Position numbers and translations under genes: made by a program. A stretch of 64,000 nt of DNA, from contig JAWPMN010000001.1 of assembly GCA_033344895.1 (NCBI GenBank), forward strand, positions 2,674,001 through 2,738,000, read 5' to 3'. Each line of letters begins with the position of its first letter. Position 1 is the first letter of the stretch. Of this stretch, positions 7,937-16,821 are shown in pieces. This stretch comes from Alphaproteobacteria bacterium. Its GTDB lineage: Bacteria > Pseudomonadota > Alphaproteobacteria > UBA8366 > Aestuariispiraceae. The notes under the pieces were generated by a model. The model saw only the letters and a list, made by a program, of their open reading frames with translations. It was not told where the DNA came from and ran no database searches.

Positions 7937-9097
7937 ATGACCCCCGATCAGGACGAATATCAGGATATCCGCGACGCCGTGCGGGCGCTGTGTGCCGAGT
8001 TTCCGGCGGAGTATCACCGCAAGATCGATGCGGAGCGGGGCTATCCGGAGGCCTTCGTGCAGGCGTTGACCGAGGGCGGTTGGATGGCGGCGCTGATTCC
8101 GGAAGAGTATGGCGGGTCGGGGCTGGGGCTGACCGAGGCGTCGGTCATCATGGAGGAGATCAACCGCGCGGGCGGCAATTCCGGGGCCTGCCACGGCCAG
8201 ATGTATAATATGAACACGCTGGTCCGGCACGGGTCGGAGGCGCAGCGCCGGGCCTATCTGCCGAAGATCGCGGCGGGCGAATTGCGCCTGCAGTCCATGG
8301 GCGTGACGGAGCCGACGACGGGCACGGACACGACCAAGATCAAGACCAACGCGGTGCGCAAGGGCGACCGCTGGGTCATCAACGGCCAGAAGGTCTGGAT
8401 CAGCCGGGTGCAGCATTCGGACCTGATGATCCTGCTGGCCCGCACGACGCCGCTGGCCGAGGTGAAGAAGAAATCCGAGGGCCTGTCGATCTTCCTGGTC
8501 GACATTGCCGAGGCGATGAAGGGCGGCATGGATGTGCGCCCGATCCCCAATATGGTGAACCACGAGACCAATGAGCTGTTCTTCGACAATCTGGAACTGC
8601 CGGAAGACAGCCTGATTGGCGAGGAAGGGCAGGGGTTCAAATACATCCTGACCGGCCTGAATGCCGAACGCACGCTGATCGCCGCGGAATGCATCGGCGA
8701 CGGCTACTGGTTCACCGACAAGGTCTGCGATTATGTCGGGGAACGTCAGGTCTTCGGCCGCCCGATCGGCCAGAACCAGGGCGTCCAGTTTCCGATTGCC
8801 GAGGCCTATATCGAGGTCCGCGCCGCCGATCTGATGCGCTTCCAGGCCTGCCGCCTCTACGATGCCGGACAGCCCTGCGGCGCGGAGGCGAACATGGCGA
8901 AATACCTGGCCGCCAAGGCGTCCTGGGAGGCCGCCAATGCCTGCATCCAGTTCCACGGCGGCTTCGGCTTCGCCTGTGAATACGATGTCGAGCGCAAATT
9001 CCGCGAAACCCGCCTCTACCAGGTCGCCCCGATCTCGACCAACCTGATCCTCAGCTACATTGCGGAGCACGTTCTGGGGCTCCCGCGGTCGTTCTGA
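7937..9097 (+). CDS. Acyl-CoA dehydrogenase family flavoprotein
   Basis: A 386-aa FAD enzyme of normal acyl-CoA dehydrogenase length, which would form an alpha,beta double bond in an acyl-CoA and pass electrons to ETF. Family segments in order: helical N-domain, MGVTEPTTGTDTT (beta-domain FAD loop), WVINGQKVWIS, and the helical C-domain with GGFGFACEYDVERKFRE. The common C-terminal catalytic E-G-T motif is replaced by LYQVAPIST. A glutamate in the LNAER segment sits where isovaleryl-type enzymes keep their base. Substrate unknown. It stands alone, with a 157-bp gap to the next gene. Confidence 0.88.
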   Translation: MTPDQDEYQDIRDAVRALCAEFPAEYHRKIDAERGYPEAFVQALTEGGWMAALIPEEYGGSGLGLTEASVIMEEINRAGGNSGACHGQMYNMNTLVRHGSEAQRRAYLPKIAAGELRLQSMGVTEPTTGTDTTKIKTNAVRKGDRWVINGQKVWISRVQHSDLMILLARTTPLAEVKKKSEGLSIFLVDIAEAMKGGMDVRPIPNMVNHETNELFFDNLELPEDSLIGEEGQGFKYILTGLNAERTLIAAECIGDGYWFTDKVCDYVGERQVFGRPIGQNQGVQFPIAEAYIEVRAADLMRFQACRLYDAGQPCGAEANMAKYLAAKASWEAANACIQFHGGFGFACEYDVERKFRETRLYQVAPISTNLILSYIAEHVLGLPRSF

Positions 9098-9254
9098 GAG
9101 GGACGCCCGGATGCGTCCTTTCTGAAGCATCGAAAAACTTCATATTCAGAAAGAATTTATTAAGTCGTCTGGAAGATTTTTGGAAGAAGCCTAATGTCAC
9201 CGGGGGGAGGTGAACGACGTGGCAGGGTAATCTGAAGAGTGGGTAAAGTCCGAA

Positions 9255-9683
9255 ATGAGCGACATTTCCAGAAACGAGTTTGCGTACGAACCGGTCCTGT
9301 TCGTGGATGACAATGAGATTATCCGTTCCAAGGCCGCCATGGTGCTTGAGAATATGGGAATAGACTGCGTCCTTGCCGCCAATGGCGATGAAGCGATGCG
9401 GCTGCTGGAGAAGGACCGCTTCAGTCTGGTGATCACCGATATCGTGATGCCAAAGATGGATGGTATCGAACTGATATCCTGGATGAGGTCCGCCAGGATC
9501 GATGTCCCCGTCATTGTCCTCAGCGGGAAGGTCCTGAACGAATCTCTGAGCTATTCCGAACTGGCCACGAAGTTCGGCGCGGATATCGGTTTCCATAAGC
9601 CGCTGACCCCGACAAAGATCGAGATGGCGATGATGTTCCGGGCCGCACCGATCGATGGCCCGGCCCATATTGCTTGTTCGTGA
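9255..9683 (+). CDS. Stand-alone response-regulator receiver protein
   Basis: A 142-aa protein with a single REC domain: acidic pair D18-D19, phospho-acceptor D62 in VITDIVMP, S90 and K115. There is no output domain. The final ~15 residues (RAAPIDGPAHIACS) are not typical and lie exactly at the junction with the truncated hydantoinase gene, so the C-terminus may have been altered by the rearrangement. No kinase is adjacent. The likely role is a phosphotransfer intermediate or CheY-like protein. Confidence 0.85.
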   Translation: MSDISRNEFAYEPVLFVDDNEIIRSKAAMVLENMGIDCVLAANGDEAMRLLEKDRFSLVITDIVMPKMDGIELISWMRSARIDVPVIVLSGKVLNESLSYSELATKFGADIGFHKPLTPTKIEMAMMFRAAPIDGPAHIACS

Positions 9684-9700
9684 GTCTCTGAAACCCCGCG

Positions 9701-10324
9701 ATGTCCAAGGCTGCGCCCGAAAAGGTGACGGCCATGGGCTTCGACTGCACGACGATTGCCTGCCTGGCCCACAAGGCCGATACCGGGTTCGCGGTTCACA
9801 TCGAACCCTATGGCGGCGGCTTCGGCGGTGGTATCGACCAGGACGGCTGCGATGCGATCGACAATCAGTTGTCGAACTGTGCCAATACGCCGGTGGAATC
9901 CCTCGACACGGGATACGACTTCTTCCGGGTCAAGGCCTACAGCATGGTGACGGATTCCTTCGGTCATGGACGCCATCGCGGCGGTGCGGGTTTCCTACGC
10001 AGCTACGAGATCCTGAAGGACGGGGCGACATTCGCGATCTATTCGGATCATCACAAATATGCGCCGTCCGGCCTGTTCGGCGGCGGTGACGGTACGAAGG
10101 GCTATTGCCGCGTGCTGAGGGGCGGTGAGGAAATCATCGTCGGTTCCAAAAACCTCGTGACGCTCAAGAAGGGCGACATCGTCGAGGTCTTCTGCGGCGG
10201 CGGCGGGGGCTATGGCGACCCGCGCGAGCGCGCCCGCAGCGACATCGAACGGGATATCGCGGAAGGGCTTCTGTCGCCGGGTGAGGCGGCCCGGGTCTAT
10301 GCCATCCCCGAAGCGGCCGAGTAG
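9701..10324 (+). pseudogene. Hydantoinase B / N-methylhydantoinase subunit, C-terminal fragment
   Basis: The 207 residues match the C-terminal third of HyuB-type hydantoinase/oxoprolinase B subunits: EPYGGGFGGGIDQDG, NCANTPVE, DSFGHGRHRGGAGFLR, SDHHKYAPSGLFGGGDG and the end pattern GGGGGYGDPRERA. Complete HyuB proteins are about 520-600 aa and follow a hydantoinase A gene. Here the N-terminal two thirds and the A subunit are absent, and a receiver gene abuts the break near 9690. It is most likely a non-functional remnant, although an ATG opens the frame. It runs 5 bp into the oxidase gene. Confidence 0.8.
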
Positions 10325-10329
10325 CCGGA

Positions 10330-11598
10330 ATGGAGCGCATTGTCTGGTCGGACACGGCCGCAGAACCGGCTGTCACGACGGAGGTCTATCAGGGAGGTTC
10401 CCGAACATCCGTCGTGGTGATCGGAGGCGGTTATGCCGGACTTTCCGCTGCGCTGCACCTGGCCGAGTCGGGCACCGATTGTCTGTTGCTTGAGGCGCAG
10501 ACATTCGGTGCCGGGGCGTCCGGACGCAATAACGGGCAGGTCATACCCGGTCTGAAATACGGGCCCGACGACCTTGAGAGGCGATATGGCGATGCGGGCG
10601 CCGTCGTCGCGCAAACGGCGGCGGGAACCGCTGATCTTGTCTTCGACCTGATCGAAAAGCACGCCATCGATTGCGAACCGGACCGTCGCGGCTGGGTCCG
10701 GGCCGCCCACAGCCTCGTTGCCCTGCCGACCATCGAAAAGCAGGCCGCCCAGTGGGCGCGGCGGGGGGCGCCGGTCGAAATGCTGGACCGCGAACAGGTC
10801 GAAACCCTGCTGGGAACGTCGAACTATGTCGGCGGCATGATCGATCGCCGCGCCGGAAGGCTCCAGCCGCTGTCCTACTGCCGCGGTCTCGCGCGCGCCG
10901 CGAAGGCAGCCGGCGCCTTGCTGCATCAGGACAGCCCGGTTCGTGCATTGACGCGTGAAGGTGGACGCTGGCGCGTGGATACCGATCAGGGAACGGTACG
11001 GGCGGACAAGGTCATCCTGGCGACCGGGGCATATCACGACAACCTGATCCCCGGCTGGTCCAGGGCCTTCATGACCGTGCAGGCGATGCAGATCGCATCG
11101 GAACCCCTGACGGCGAATATCGCCCGATCGATCCTGCCGGGTGTCTCCGCGATGTCGGATACGCGAAAGCTGGCAAATGCGATCCGGATGGATGCCGCCG
11201 GCCGATTGGCGATCACCGGCCGGGGACCGTTGAGCGGCAAGATCGACAATCGCATTCGCCAAGACCTTATCCGCGCCATAACGCGGCTTTTTCCGGCGGT
11301 TGAAGGACAGGCCTGGTCGCATATCTGGGCCGGCCGCATCGGAATCACCATCGACGAGTTGCCGCGACTCGCCGCGCCGCGCCCGGCCTGTCTGGCCATT
11401 GTCGGGTTCAATGGCCGGGGCGTTGCCATGGCCACGGCCCTGGGCAAGGCAGCCGCCGATCATGCCATGGGACAGGAAGCCGGCTTCCCGGTCGTTGACG
11501 CCCCGACCATCCCCTTTCACAGTCTGCGGCGACCGGCGCTCGCCACCGCCATTTCGTACTACCGCATGCGCGATGCGCTCGGCTTTGCCGGTCGCTAA
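10330..11598 (+). CDS. FAD-dependent amine/amino-acid oxidoreductase (DAO family)
   Basis: A 422-aa flavoenzyme. The dinucleotide-binding motif VVVIGGGYAGLSAAL lies near residues 28-42 and is preceded by ~25 residues, as in gamma-glutamylputrescine oxidase (PuuB) and related DAO enzymes. GRNNGQV follows the first helix, and AIVGFNGRGVAMATALGK forms the C-terminal FAD contact. It probably oxidises a secondary or primary amine to an imine with H2O2 or quinone reduction. It lies between the hydantoinase fragment and a gamma-glutamyltransferase-like gene, which fits a pathway through gamma-glutamyl or N-substituted amino compounds (inference). Confidence 0.85.
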   Translation: MERIVWSDTAAEPAVTTEVYQGGSRTSVVVIGGGYAGLSAALHLAESGTDCLLLEAQTFGAGASGRNNGQVIPGLKYGPDDLERRYGDAGAVVAQTAAGTADLVFDLIEKHAIDCEPDRRGWVRAAHSLVALPTIEKQAAQWARRGAPVEMLDREQVETLLGTSNYVGGMIDRRAGRLQPLSYCRGLARAAKAAGALLHQDSPVRALTREGGRWRVDTDQGTVRADKVILATGAYHDNLIPGWSRAFMTVQAMQIASEPLTANIARSILPGVSAMSDTRKLANAIRMDAAGRLAITGRGPLSGKIDNRIRQDLIRAITRLFPAVEGQAWSHIWAGRIGITIDELPRLAAPRPACLAIVGFNGRGVAMATALGKAAADHAMGQEAGFPVVDAPTIPFHSLRRPALATAISYYRMRDALGFAGR

Positions 11599-11625
11599 CA
11601 CGACCCCATTCGGAGTTCAGTTCAG

Positions 11626-13251
11626 ATGAAAGCCAAGTCCTTCGTCAGCACCCCGCAGCCCGAGGCCAGCGAAACCGGTATCGAAATCCTGCGACGCGGC
11701 GGAAACGCCGTCGACGCGGCCATCGCCGTCGCGCTGGTCCAGGGCGTCGTCGACCCGCAGATGTGCGGCATCGCGGGCTTCGGCAGCATGCAGATCTTCC
11801 TGCCGAAGAAAGGGTTTCACGGTCTTATCGATTTCCACGGCAAGACCCCCTCGGCCGCGCGTCCGGACATGTGGGAACACCTGATCGAAGGTGAGACGCG
11901 CGACGGGTTCGGCTTCATTCTGAAGGGGCGGGTCAACGATGTCGGCTATCAGTCCATCACCGTTCCCGGCAGTCTGAAAGCCTATTACGAGGCGCAGACG
12001 GAGCATGGCGTCATGGATTGGGCCGATGTTGTTCAGCCCGCCATCGACCATGCCGAACGCGGTGTCGTCATCCGGCCGCACATGTATTTCTTCTGGACCC
12101 AGAATGACGGCATGGGTCGGGTTCTGACATCGGATCGGCTGGCTTTCACGGAATCGGGACGGCGCATCTATTTCAATGCCGATGGCAGCCTCAAGCGGCC
12201 AGGGAACCGGCTGCACAATCCCGACATGGCCCGGACACTGCGCACCATCGCGGCGGAAGGCGCGGATGTTTTCTATCGCGGTGAAATCGCGGACCGGATC
12301 GCGGCCGATATGAAAGCGAATGGCGGTCTGCTTTCCCGCGAGGACCTGGAGACCTATCGGACCACAAGGACGGAGCCGCTATGGGGGCGGTTCCGCGATT
12401 TCGACATCGCCAGCAACCAGCCGCCGGGGGGCGGCATCATGCTGATCGAGATGCTGCAGATGCTTGCGCATTTTGATCTCAAGTCGCTCGGCCACAACTC
12501 GTCCGAATATCTGCGCATCGTCGCCGAAGCGATGAAGCGCGCGACCAGTGACAAGGATGCCTTTGTCGGCGACCCTGCATTTTACGACGTCCCGGTCGCC
12601 CGGCTGACCGATCCGGACTATGCGCGGGACCAGGCCGAGGCCATCCGCGCGGGTGAGGTCGCGTCAGTGGAGCGCCTCGTAAAGGCGTTCGACGAATCCA
12701 AGGACACGACGCATATCGCCGTTGTCGATCCGGAGGGCGGCATTGTCAGCATGACCCATTCGCTCGGCATGCCGTCCGGCGTGATCACGGAAGGCCTGGG
12801 CTTCATGTACAATGGCTGCATGGGCGTCTTCGATCCGCGTCCCGGGCGGGCGGGATCAATTGCCCCCGGCAAGTCCCGGTTCAGTTCGGTCTGCCCGACG
12901 ATCGCATTCAAGGACGGCGATCCCCGTCTGGTCATCGGCGCGCCGGGCGGCACACAGATCGCGATGGGCGTGCTGCAGGCAACACTGAACGTGCTGGAAT
13001 TCGACATGCCCATCGTCGAGGCCATCGCGGCGCCTCGCTTCTCCGCAACCAGCAACGCGATCGATATCAGCAACCGGATTCCGGGCTATGTGACCCGCCC
13101 GCTCGAGGAACGTGGATATGAAATCATCCGCAGCCATTTGAGCTATGGGTTTGCGGCGGTTCACGGCCTGAAGCGGGAACCCGACGGCCTGTGGACCGGC
13201 GGGGCGGATCCGGGACACGACGGCATGGCTCTCGGTTTCGCCGAAGACTGA
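11626..13251 (+). CDS. Gamma-glutamyltransferase family Ntn-hydrolase
   Basis: A 541-aa proenzyme of the gamma-glutamyltranspeptidase family. Early GGNAVDAAIAVAL is a family hallmark. The autoprocessing site is the TTH motif, with T361 expected as the new N-terminal nucleophile of the small subunit. In the small subunit, APGGTQI and the glycine-rich loop resemble the substrate-binding PGG segment. There is no signal peptide, so unlike classical GGT it is probably cytoplasmic. It would hydrolyse a gamma-glutamyl amide or related acyl bond. It lies 27 bp after the oxidase gene, so the two are likely one transcript. Confidence 0.88.
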   Translation: MKAKSFVSTPQPEASETGIEILRRGGNAVDAAIAVALVQGVVDPQMCGIAGFGSMQIFLPKKGFHGLIDFHGKTPSAARPDMWEHLIEGETRDGFGFILKGRVNDVGYQSITVPGSLKAYYEAQTEHGVMDWADVVQPAIDHAERGVVIRPHMYFFWTQNDGMGRVLTSDRLAFTESGRRIYFNADGSLKRPGNRLHNPDMARTLRTIAAEGADVFYRGEIADRIAADMKANGGLLSREDLETYRTTRTEPLWGRFRDFDIASNQPPGGGIMLIEMLQMLAHFDLKSLGHNSSEYLRIVAEAMKRATSDKDAFVGDPAFYDVPVARLTDPDYARDQAEAIRAGEVASVERLVKAFDESKDTTHIAVVDPEGGIVSMTHSLGMPSGVITEGLGFMYNGCMGVFDPRPGRAGSIAPGKSRFSSVCPTIAFKDGDPRLVIGAPGGTQIAMGVLQATLNVLEFDMPIVEAIAAPRFSATSNAIDISNRIPGYVTRPLEERGYEIIRSHLSYGFAAVHGLKREPDGLWTGGADPGHDGMALGFAED

Positions 13252-13367
13252 CCTGGTCCATCGCCGGCCATCACCCGTTGGCCGTATGCGTGAGGATATC
13301 AATCACGCAAACAGAACCGCTCCAGGCCAGATGAACGGTGCCCCCCCAGCGTGACGGGTAAACTCCG

Positions 13368-14177
13368 CTACGACGTTCGGGCGGAAAAGAAGGCGTGAAT
13401 CTTTGCGGCGACCCGGGTTGGGATCTCGGTAAGGATGCCGTTCTTCATCTCCGGAAAGATATGGACCTCCGATCCGGGAATTTGTCGCCCCAGATAGCGT
13501 GCCGTGTCCGTGTTGCAGCCTGAGGCATATTGACCGGTCAGGACCAGGGTCGGCACCGCAATGTCTCCAAGGCGGGGGCCGAGTTCCGTGTCGAGGTAGA
13601 GCTTGTAGGCTTCGAGAAAGACGGCGCGGTCGATATCTGCGAACTGATCGAGACGCTTCTCGAGGAGGCCGGGGTGGGTCGCGACAAATGCGTCGGTGTA
13701 CCAGCGGGCGACCAGACCGCCCATTGCCCCGCGAACCCCTTTCGAATTGACCTCGTCTATGAGTGCCTTTCCGGCGGCGCGATCCCGCTGTGTCCGTCCG
13801 GCGGGCATAGCCAGCAGGCACAATCCTTTCAATCGATCGGCATTTTCAAGCGCGTAGCTGGCGGCGATCATGGCGCCCAGTGAGTGTCCGACCAGGCGGA
13901 ACTGCTCCAGGTCGAAGCGTTTCCGAACGTTCTCCAGATCATCGACGAGGCGGGCCATGGAGAATGAACCCGAAGTGCATTCCGATGTCCCGTGGCACCG
14001 AAGATCATATGTGATGCAGCGATAGTGCGTTCGGAGGCTTTCGACGGTCGGCTGCCATGTCGCGTGGGTTGAGGCGTTGCCGTGCACGAACACGATCGGC
14101 GGCCCGTTTCCCTGCTCGAAACAGGACATGACGCAGCCGGGCGTCTCTACCCCGCGTTCTCTGCTTGCCGGTGTCAT
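13368..14177 (-). CDS. Alpha/beta hydrolase-fold protein lacking the Asp and His of the triad
   Basis: A 269-aa alpha/beta-fold protein, a clear paralogue of the hydrolase at 15622-16407. The nucleophile elbow GHSLGA with S99 is intact. Where the paralogue has the acid Asp (GELDGG) this one has A218 (GQYASG), and where the paralogue has catalytic His (KHAIL) it has N246 (KNGIL). It is therefore probably inactive as a standard serine hydrolase, or uses another mechanism. It overlaps the tautomerase gene by ATGA and is the last gene of the minus-strand operon. Confidence 0.85.
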   Translation of the reverse strand: MTPASRERGVETPGCVMSCFEQGNGPPIVFVHGNASTHATWQPTVESLRTHYRCITYDLRCHGTSECTSGSFSMARLVDDLENVRKRFDLEQFRLVGHSLGAMIAASYALENADRLKGLCLLAMPAGRTQRDRAAGKALIDEVNSKGVRGAMGGLVARWYTDAFVATHPGLLEKRLDQFADIDRAVFLEAYKLYLDTELGPRLGDIAVPTLVLTGQYASGCNTDTARYLGRQIPGSEVHIFPEMKNGILTEIPTRVAAKIHAFFSARTS

Positions 14178-14365
14178 TTGGCTTTTCGACTTATCAGCGT
14201 GCCGGCGACGCCCCAGTTCTGTTTCGATATGTCATTGATGACGATGTGCACGGATTCAGGGGATCCGCCGCATGTGCTGACAAAGGATTCGGTCAGGGCT
14301 TCAACGAGGGCGGCCTTGCTGTCCTCGCTGCGACCCTCGAACATTTCGACGCGAATAATCGGCAT
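14174..14365 (-). CDS. 4-Oxalocrotonate tautomerase family enzyme
   Basis: A 63-aa tautomerase-superfamily protein. After removal of Met the N-terminal Pro (MPIIRVEMFEGR) acts as catalytic base. The length and the helix-strand pattern (SEDSKAALVEALTES, then SVHIVINDI) fit the small oligomeric 4-OT fold. It would isomerise an enol or dienol ring-cleavage product. Its stop overlaps the start of the next hydrolase gene (ATGA) and it follows the monooxygenase by about 50 bp. This supports an aromatic or heterocycle degradation pathway for the operon. Confidence 0.88.
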   Translation of the reverse strand: MPIIRVEMFEGRSEDSKAALVEALTESFVSTCGGSPESVHIVINDISKQNWGVAGTLISRKAK

Positions 14366-14418
14366 GGTACGATTCTCTCATCAAGTTTTGGGTAAAGGAC
14401 GGTGCTTGGAACGTCACC

Positions 14419-15576
14419 CTAGATCGAGGGCAGATGGTCGACCGCGCATCTCAGGTTTCGCTGGAATGTGTCCGTGCGCGAAATGATCGGCAGGATGCGG
14501 CTTCGAAGTCCCAGCAGCTTGCTGGGCCAGCGGGTTCCGACAAAGCCGTAAAGGTAGGACATGCGCTGCGTCTGATCGATATAGGGGCGCTCCGCCCGCT
14601 CCCAGCGCTGCAGGCCGTCCAGGATATCGTTGGTTTCGGAGACCGTTTTCGCCAGTACCGTGGCATTGACGATGGCGACGCAGGCACCCTGGCCGAGATT
14701 GGGGGCCATTCCATGGGCCGCGTCCCCGACGATGCAAACGCGACCCTTTGACCAATGTGAGCAATGCACGTTGAAGAACGGCCGCCAGTGCTCTTCGGGA
14801 TGCCGCGGAAGTCGGCGCAGGTATTCCTCGTACATCGGGTGGCTTTGGACCCAGGCCTCCAGATTGAACGGTTGTTGAATCCGGCCGGCGACATCCTCCT
14901 CCGGGCAGCACAGGAATACGTAGTGATAGTCCTTGTTGGCCGGTGCCATTCCGATGCGCCGCCCGCCATTCCACATTTCAATGCGACGGGAGTTCAGGCC
15001 ATCGCCATCCTTCCGCGGGATCAGATGTCTGCCGCAGCCGTCGCGCAGACCGACAATGCGCCGCGCCAGCTTCGTGGAGTCCCGGACCTTGGAGAAGACA
15101 CCGTCCGCCCCCACGACCAGATCGACCTTGGGACCCATCCCGCTCTCAAATTCGAGCCGGCCTTCCGGGTCGGCACCCATCACACGGGAGTTCGTTACGA
15201 TATCGACGCCGGAAGCTGCGGCTTCCTCGGCGAGGATGCGATGAAGTTCGGTCCGCAGAATGACGATCAGTTCAGGGTCGCCGTAACCGTTTCGCCGCAG
15301 GTTGATCTCGCGACCTTTGTGGTCCTGCAGTAGCCGGGGAACGGTCGAGCGTACGCCGCTTTCCTCGACTTTGTCGTACACCCCAAGGCCGCGCAGCGCA
15401 TGCAGCGCATTCTGCCAGAGATAAATACCTGCACCGATTTCTCGAAGTTCCTTGCCCTTTTCATGCACACGGACCCTCCAGCCGCGCTTGGCCAGCGCGG
15501 TTGCGGCGGCGAGGCCGGCCAGGCCTGCGCCTGCAATTTCGGCGGTCCTTTGTGGAGTGGAGGTCATGCTGGTCAT
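14419..15576 (-). CDS. FAD-dependent aromatic-ring monooxygenase (salicylate hydroxylase-like)
   Basis: A 385-aa class A flavoprotein monooxygenase. The N-terminal FAD motif is GAGLAG at residues 16-21, followed by an acidic end of strand 2 (VHEKGKEL). A DG-type motif (LVVGADGVFSKVR) and the second FAD motif with GDAAHGMAPNLGQGA follow. Length and layout match salicylate and 6-hydroxynicotinate hydroxylases, which use NAD(P)H and O2 to hydroxylate a ring. Its operon partners are two hydrolases and a tautomerase. The ring substrate cannot be fixed from sequence. Confidence 0.87.
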   Translation of the reverse strand: MTSMTSTPQRTAEIAGAGLAGLAAATALAKRGWRVRVHEKGKELREIGAGIYLWQNALHALRGLGVYDKVEESGVRSTVPRLLQDHKGREINLRRNGYGDPELIVILRTELHRILAEEAAASGVDIVTNSRVMGADPEGRLEFESGMGPKVDLVVGADGVFSKVRDSTKLARRIVGLRDGCGRHLIPRKDGDGLNSRRIEMWNGGRRIGMAPANKDYHYVFLCCPEEDVAGRIQQPFNLEAWVQSHPMYEEYLRRLPRHPEEHWRPFFNVHCSHWSKGRVCIVGDAAHGMAPNLGQGACVAIVNATVLAKTVSETNDILDGLQRWERAERPYIDQTQRMSYLYGFVGTRWPSKLLGLRSRILPIISRTDTFQRNLRCAVDHLPSI

Positions 15577-15621
15577 CCGCGGTCTTCCTTCATGGATTGC
15601 TGTCGTGTCGGTGTGAATTCA

Positions 15622-16407
15622 TCAGACATCCGGGGTCTGGGCGGAGATGAAGCGGCCCACTTCAGCCGCGACGCGACCCGGCGCCTCGGCCAGGATCGCG
15701 TGCTTGAGGCCGTTCAGTATGACGAGCTCCGAATTCGGAAGCTGACTGTCGATGAATGTGTTGAGGCGCGGGTTGCAGCCGCCATCCAGCTCACCCGTGA
15801 GCACCAGGGAAGGGGTGTTCACTTCCTTGAGCCATGGCGCCATCTCGGTCTCCGCGTAAATGCGGAAAACGTTCAGGAAGACCTCCGGATTCGTCGACAT
15901 GACCTGATCGAGCCGGGCGCGGACGACATTCGGGTTCGCTTCGGCGAAGGCATCGGTGTACCAGCGGTCGACAAGGGTCTCGAGAACATTGCCGATGCCG
16001 TCGCGTTCCATGCGTTCGACGACGCCGATGACTTTCGCGCTGTCCTCCGAGGTACGGCCGGCGGCCGTGGACAGCAGCGACAGGGTCGCGACCCTTTCGG
16101 GATATTTTCGTGCATAGGCCGGACCGATCATACCGCCCAGCGAATGCCCGGCGATATGCATTCTTGGAAGGTCGAGCCGCGCACGAAGCCGCTCGAGATC
16201 GTCGACAAGATCGTCCAGCGTGAAGGGCACCGACGGCACCGGCGCGGTGCCGTGGCCACGAAGGTCATAGCTGATGCACCGAAACCGCGCCTGAAGATTG
16301 TTCACCACGCCGTCCCAGGCATTGTGGGAGGCGCCAATTCCATGCACCAGGACAAGCGGGTCTCCGTCTCCGGCTTCCCAGGAAGGACAATCGATTTCTT
16401 GAGGCAT
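15622..16407 (-). CDS. Alpha/beta hydrolase, enol-lactonase-like
   Basis: A 261-aa alpha/beta hydrolase with a complete triad: S89 in GHSLGG, D208 in GELDGG and H236 in LKHAILAE. The oxyanion motif HGIG lies at residues 22-25. Overall spacing is like PcaD-type 3-oxoadipate enol-lactonases and N-formylmaleamate deformylases. It is first in the minus-strand operon, and its promoter should lie in the AT-rich region to the right. It most likely hydrolyses a ring-cleavage lactone or amide. Confidence 0.88.
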   Translation of the reverse strand: MPQEIDCPSWEAGDGDPLVLVHGIGASHNAWDGVVNNLQARFRCISYDLRGHGTAPVPSVPFTLDDLVDDLERLRARLDLPRMHIAGHSLGGMIGPAYARKYPERVATLSLLSTAAGRTSEDSAKVIGVVERMERDGIGNVLETLVDRWYTDAFAEANPNVVRARLDQVMSTNPEVFLNVFRIYAETEMAPWLKEVNTPSLVLTGELDGGCNPRLNTFIDSQLPNSELVILNGLKHAILAEAPGRVAAEVGRFISAQTPDV

Positions 16408-16821
16408 TGCTGAAGATTTCCGTGCAGTAGTTGTGTCGTTTTTCCGTGCCAGGGAACCTGACCGTCACGGCACTAAACGTCGGTCATTTGGATCATGCAA
16501 ATTGATAGTATTGATTTTATCATCACTGTTTTTGATGAATTTAGGCGCACATCAATCATCAACAAAAACAATTCAAATATAAAAACTATCGATTGGATTT
16601 ATCGATGAGTATTTGGTTCCGTCAGTTCAATGAGTGTCCCGGCAGGCCAATTGTGGCTCGGCGCCGAGGCATGAATGAATGGCGGGGGAAGTCATGCGCG
16701 AGAGGGATACAAACGGGCCTGAAAGCCTTTCTGTCGGCTCTGACTGGGGGGCGATGCTCGGCGGACCGCGACGGTCGCTTGGTTTCATTCCATCCAGCAA
16801 AGACAAGAAGGGTGGAATCTA
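16408..16821. promoter_or_regulatory. Divergent control region between degradation operon and ABC importer, with three inverted repeats
   Basis: This is 414 bp without a gene. The stretch 16495-16610 is AT-rich and holds three inverted repeats built on TTGAT/ATCAA: TGATA (16503-16507) with TATCA (16518-16522), TTGATG (16532-16537) with CATCAA (16550-16555), and ATCGAT at both 16588-16593 and 16601-16606. Such clustered sites suit cooperative binding by a LysR regulator, and one is encoded at 20253. The bases from 16620 to 16821 are GC-rich with no gene I can support. Confidence 0.55.
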
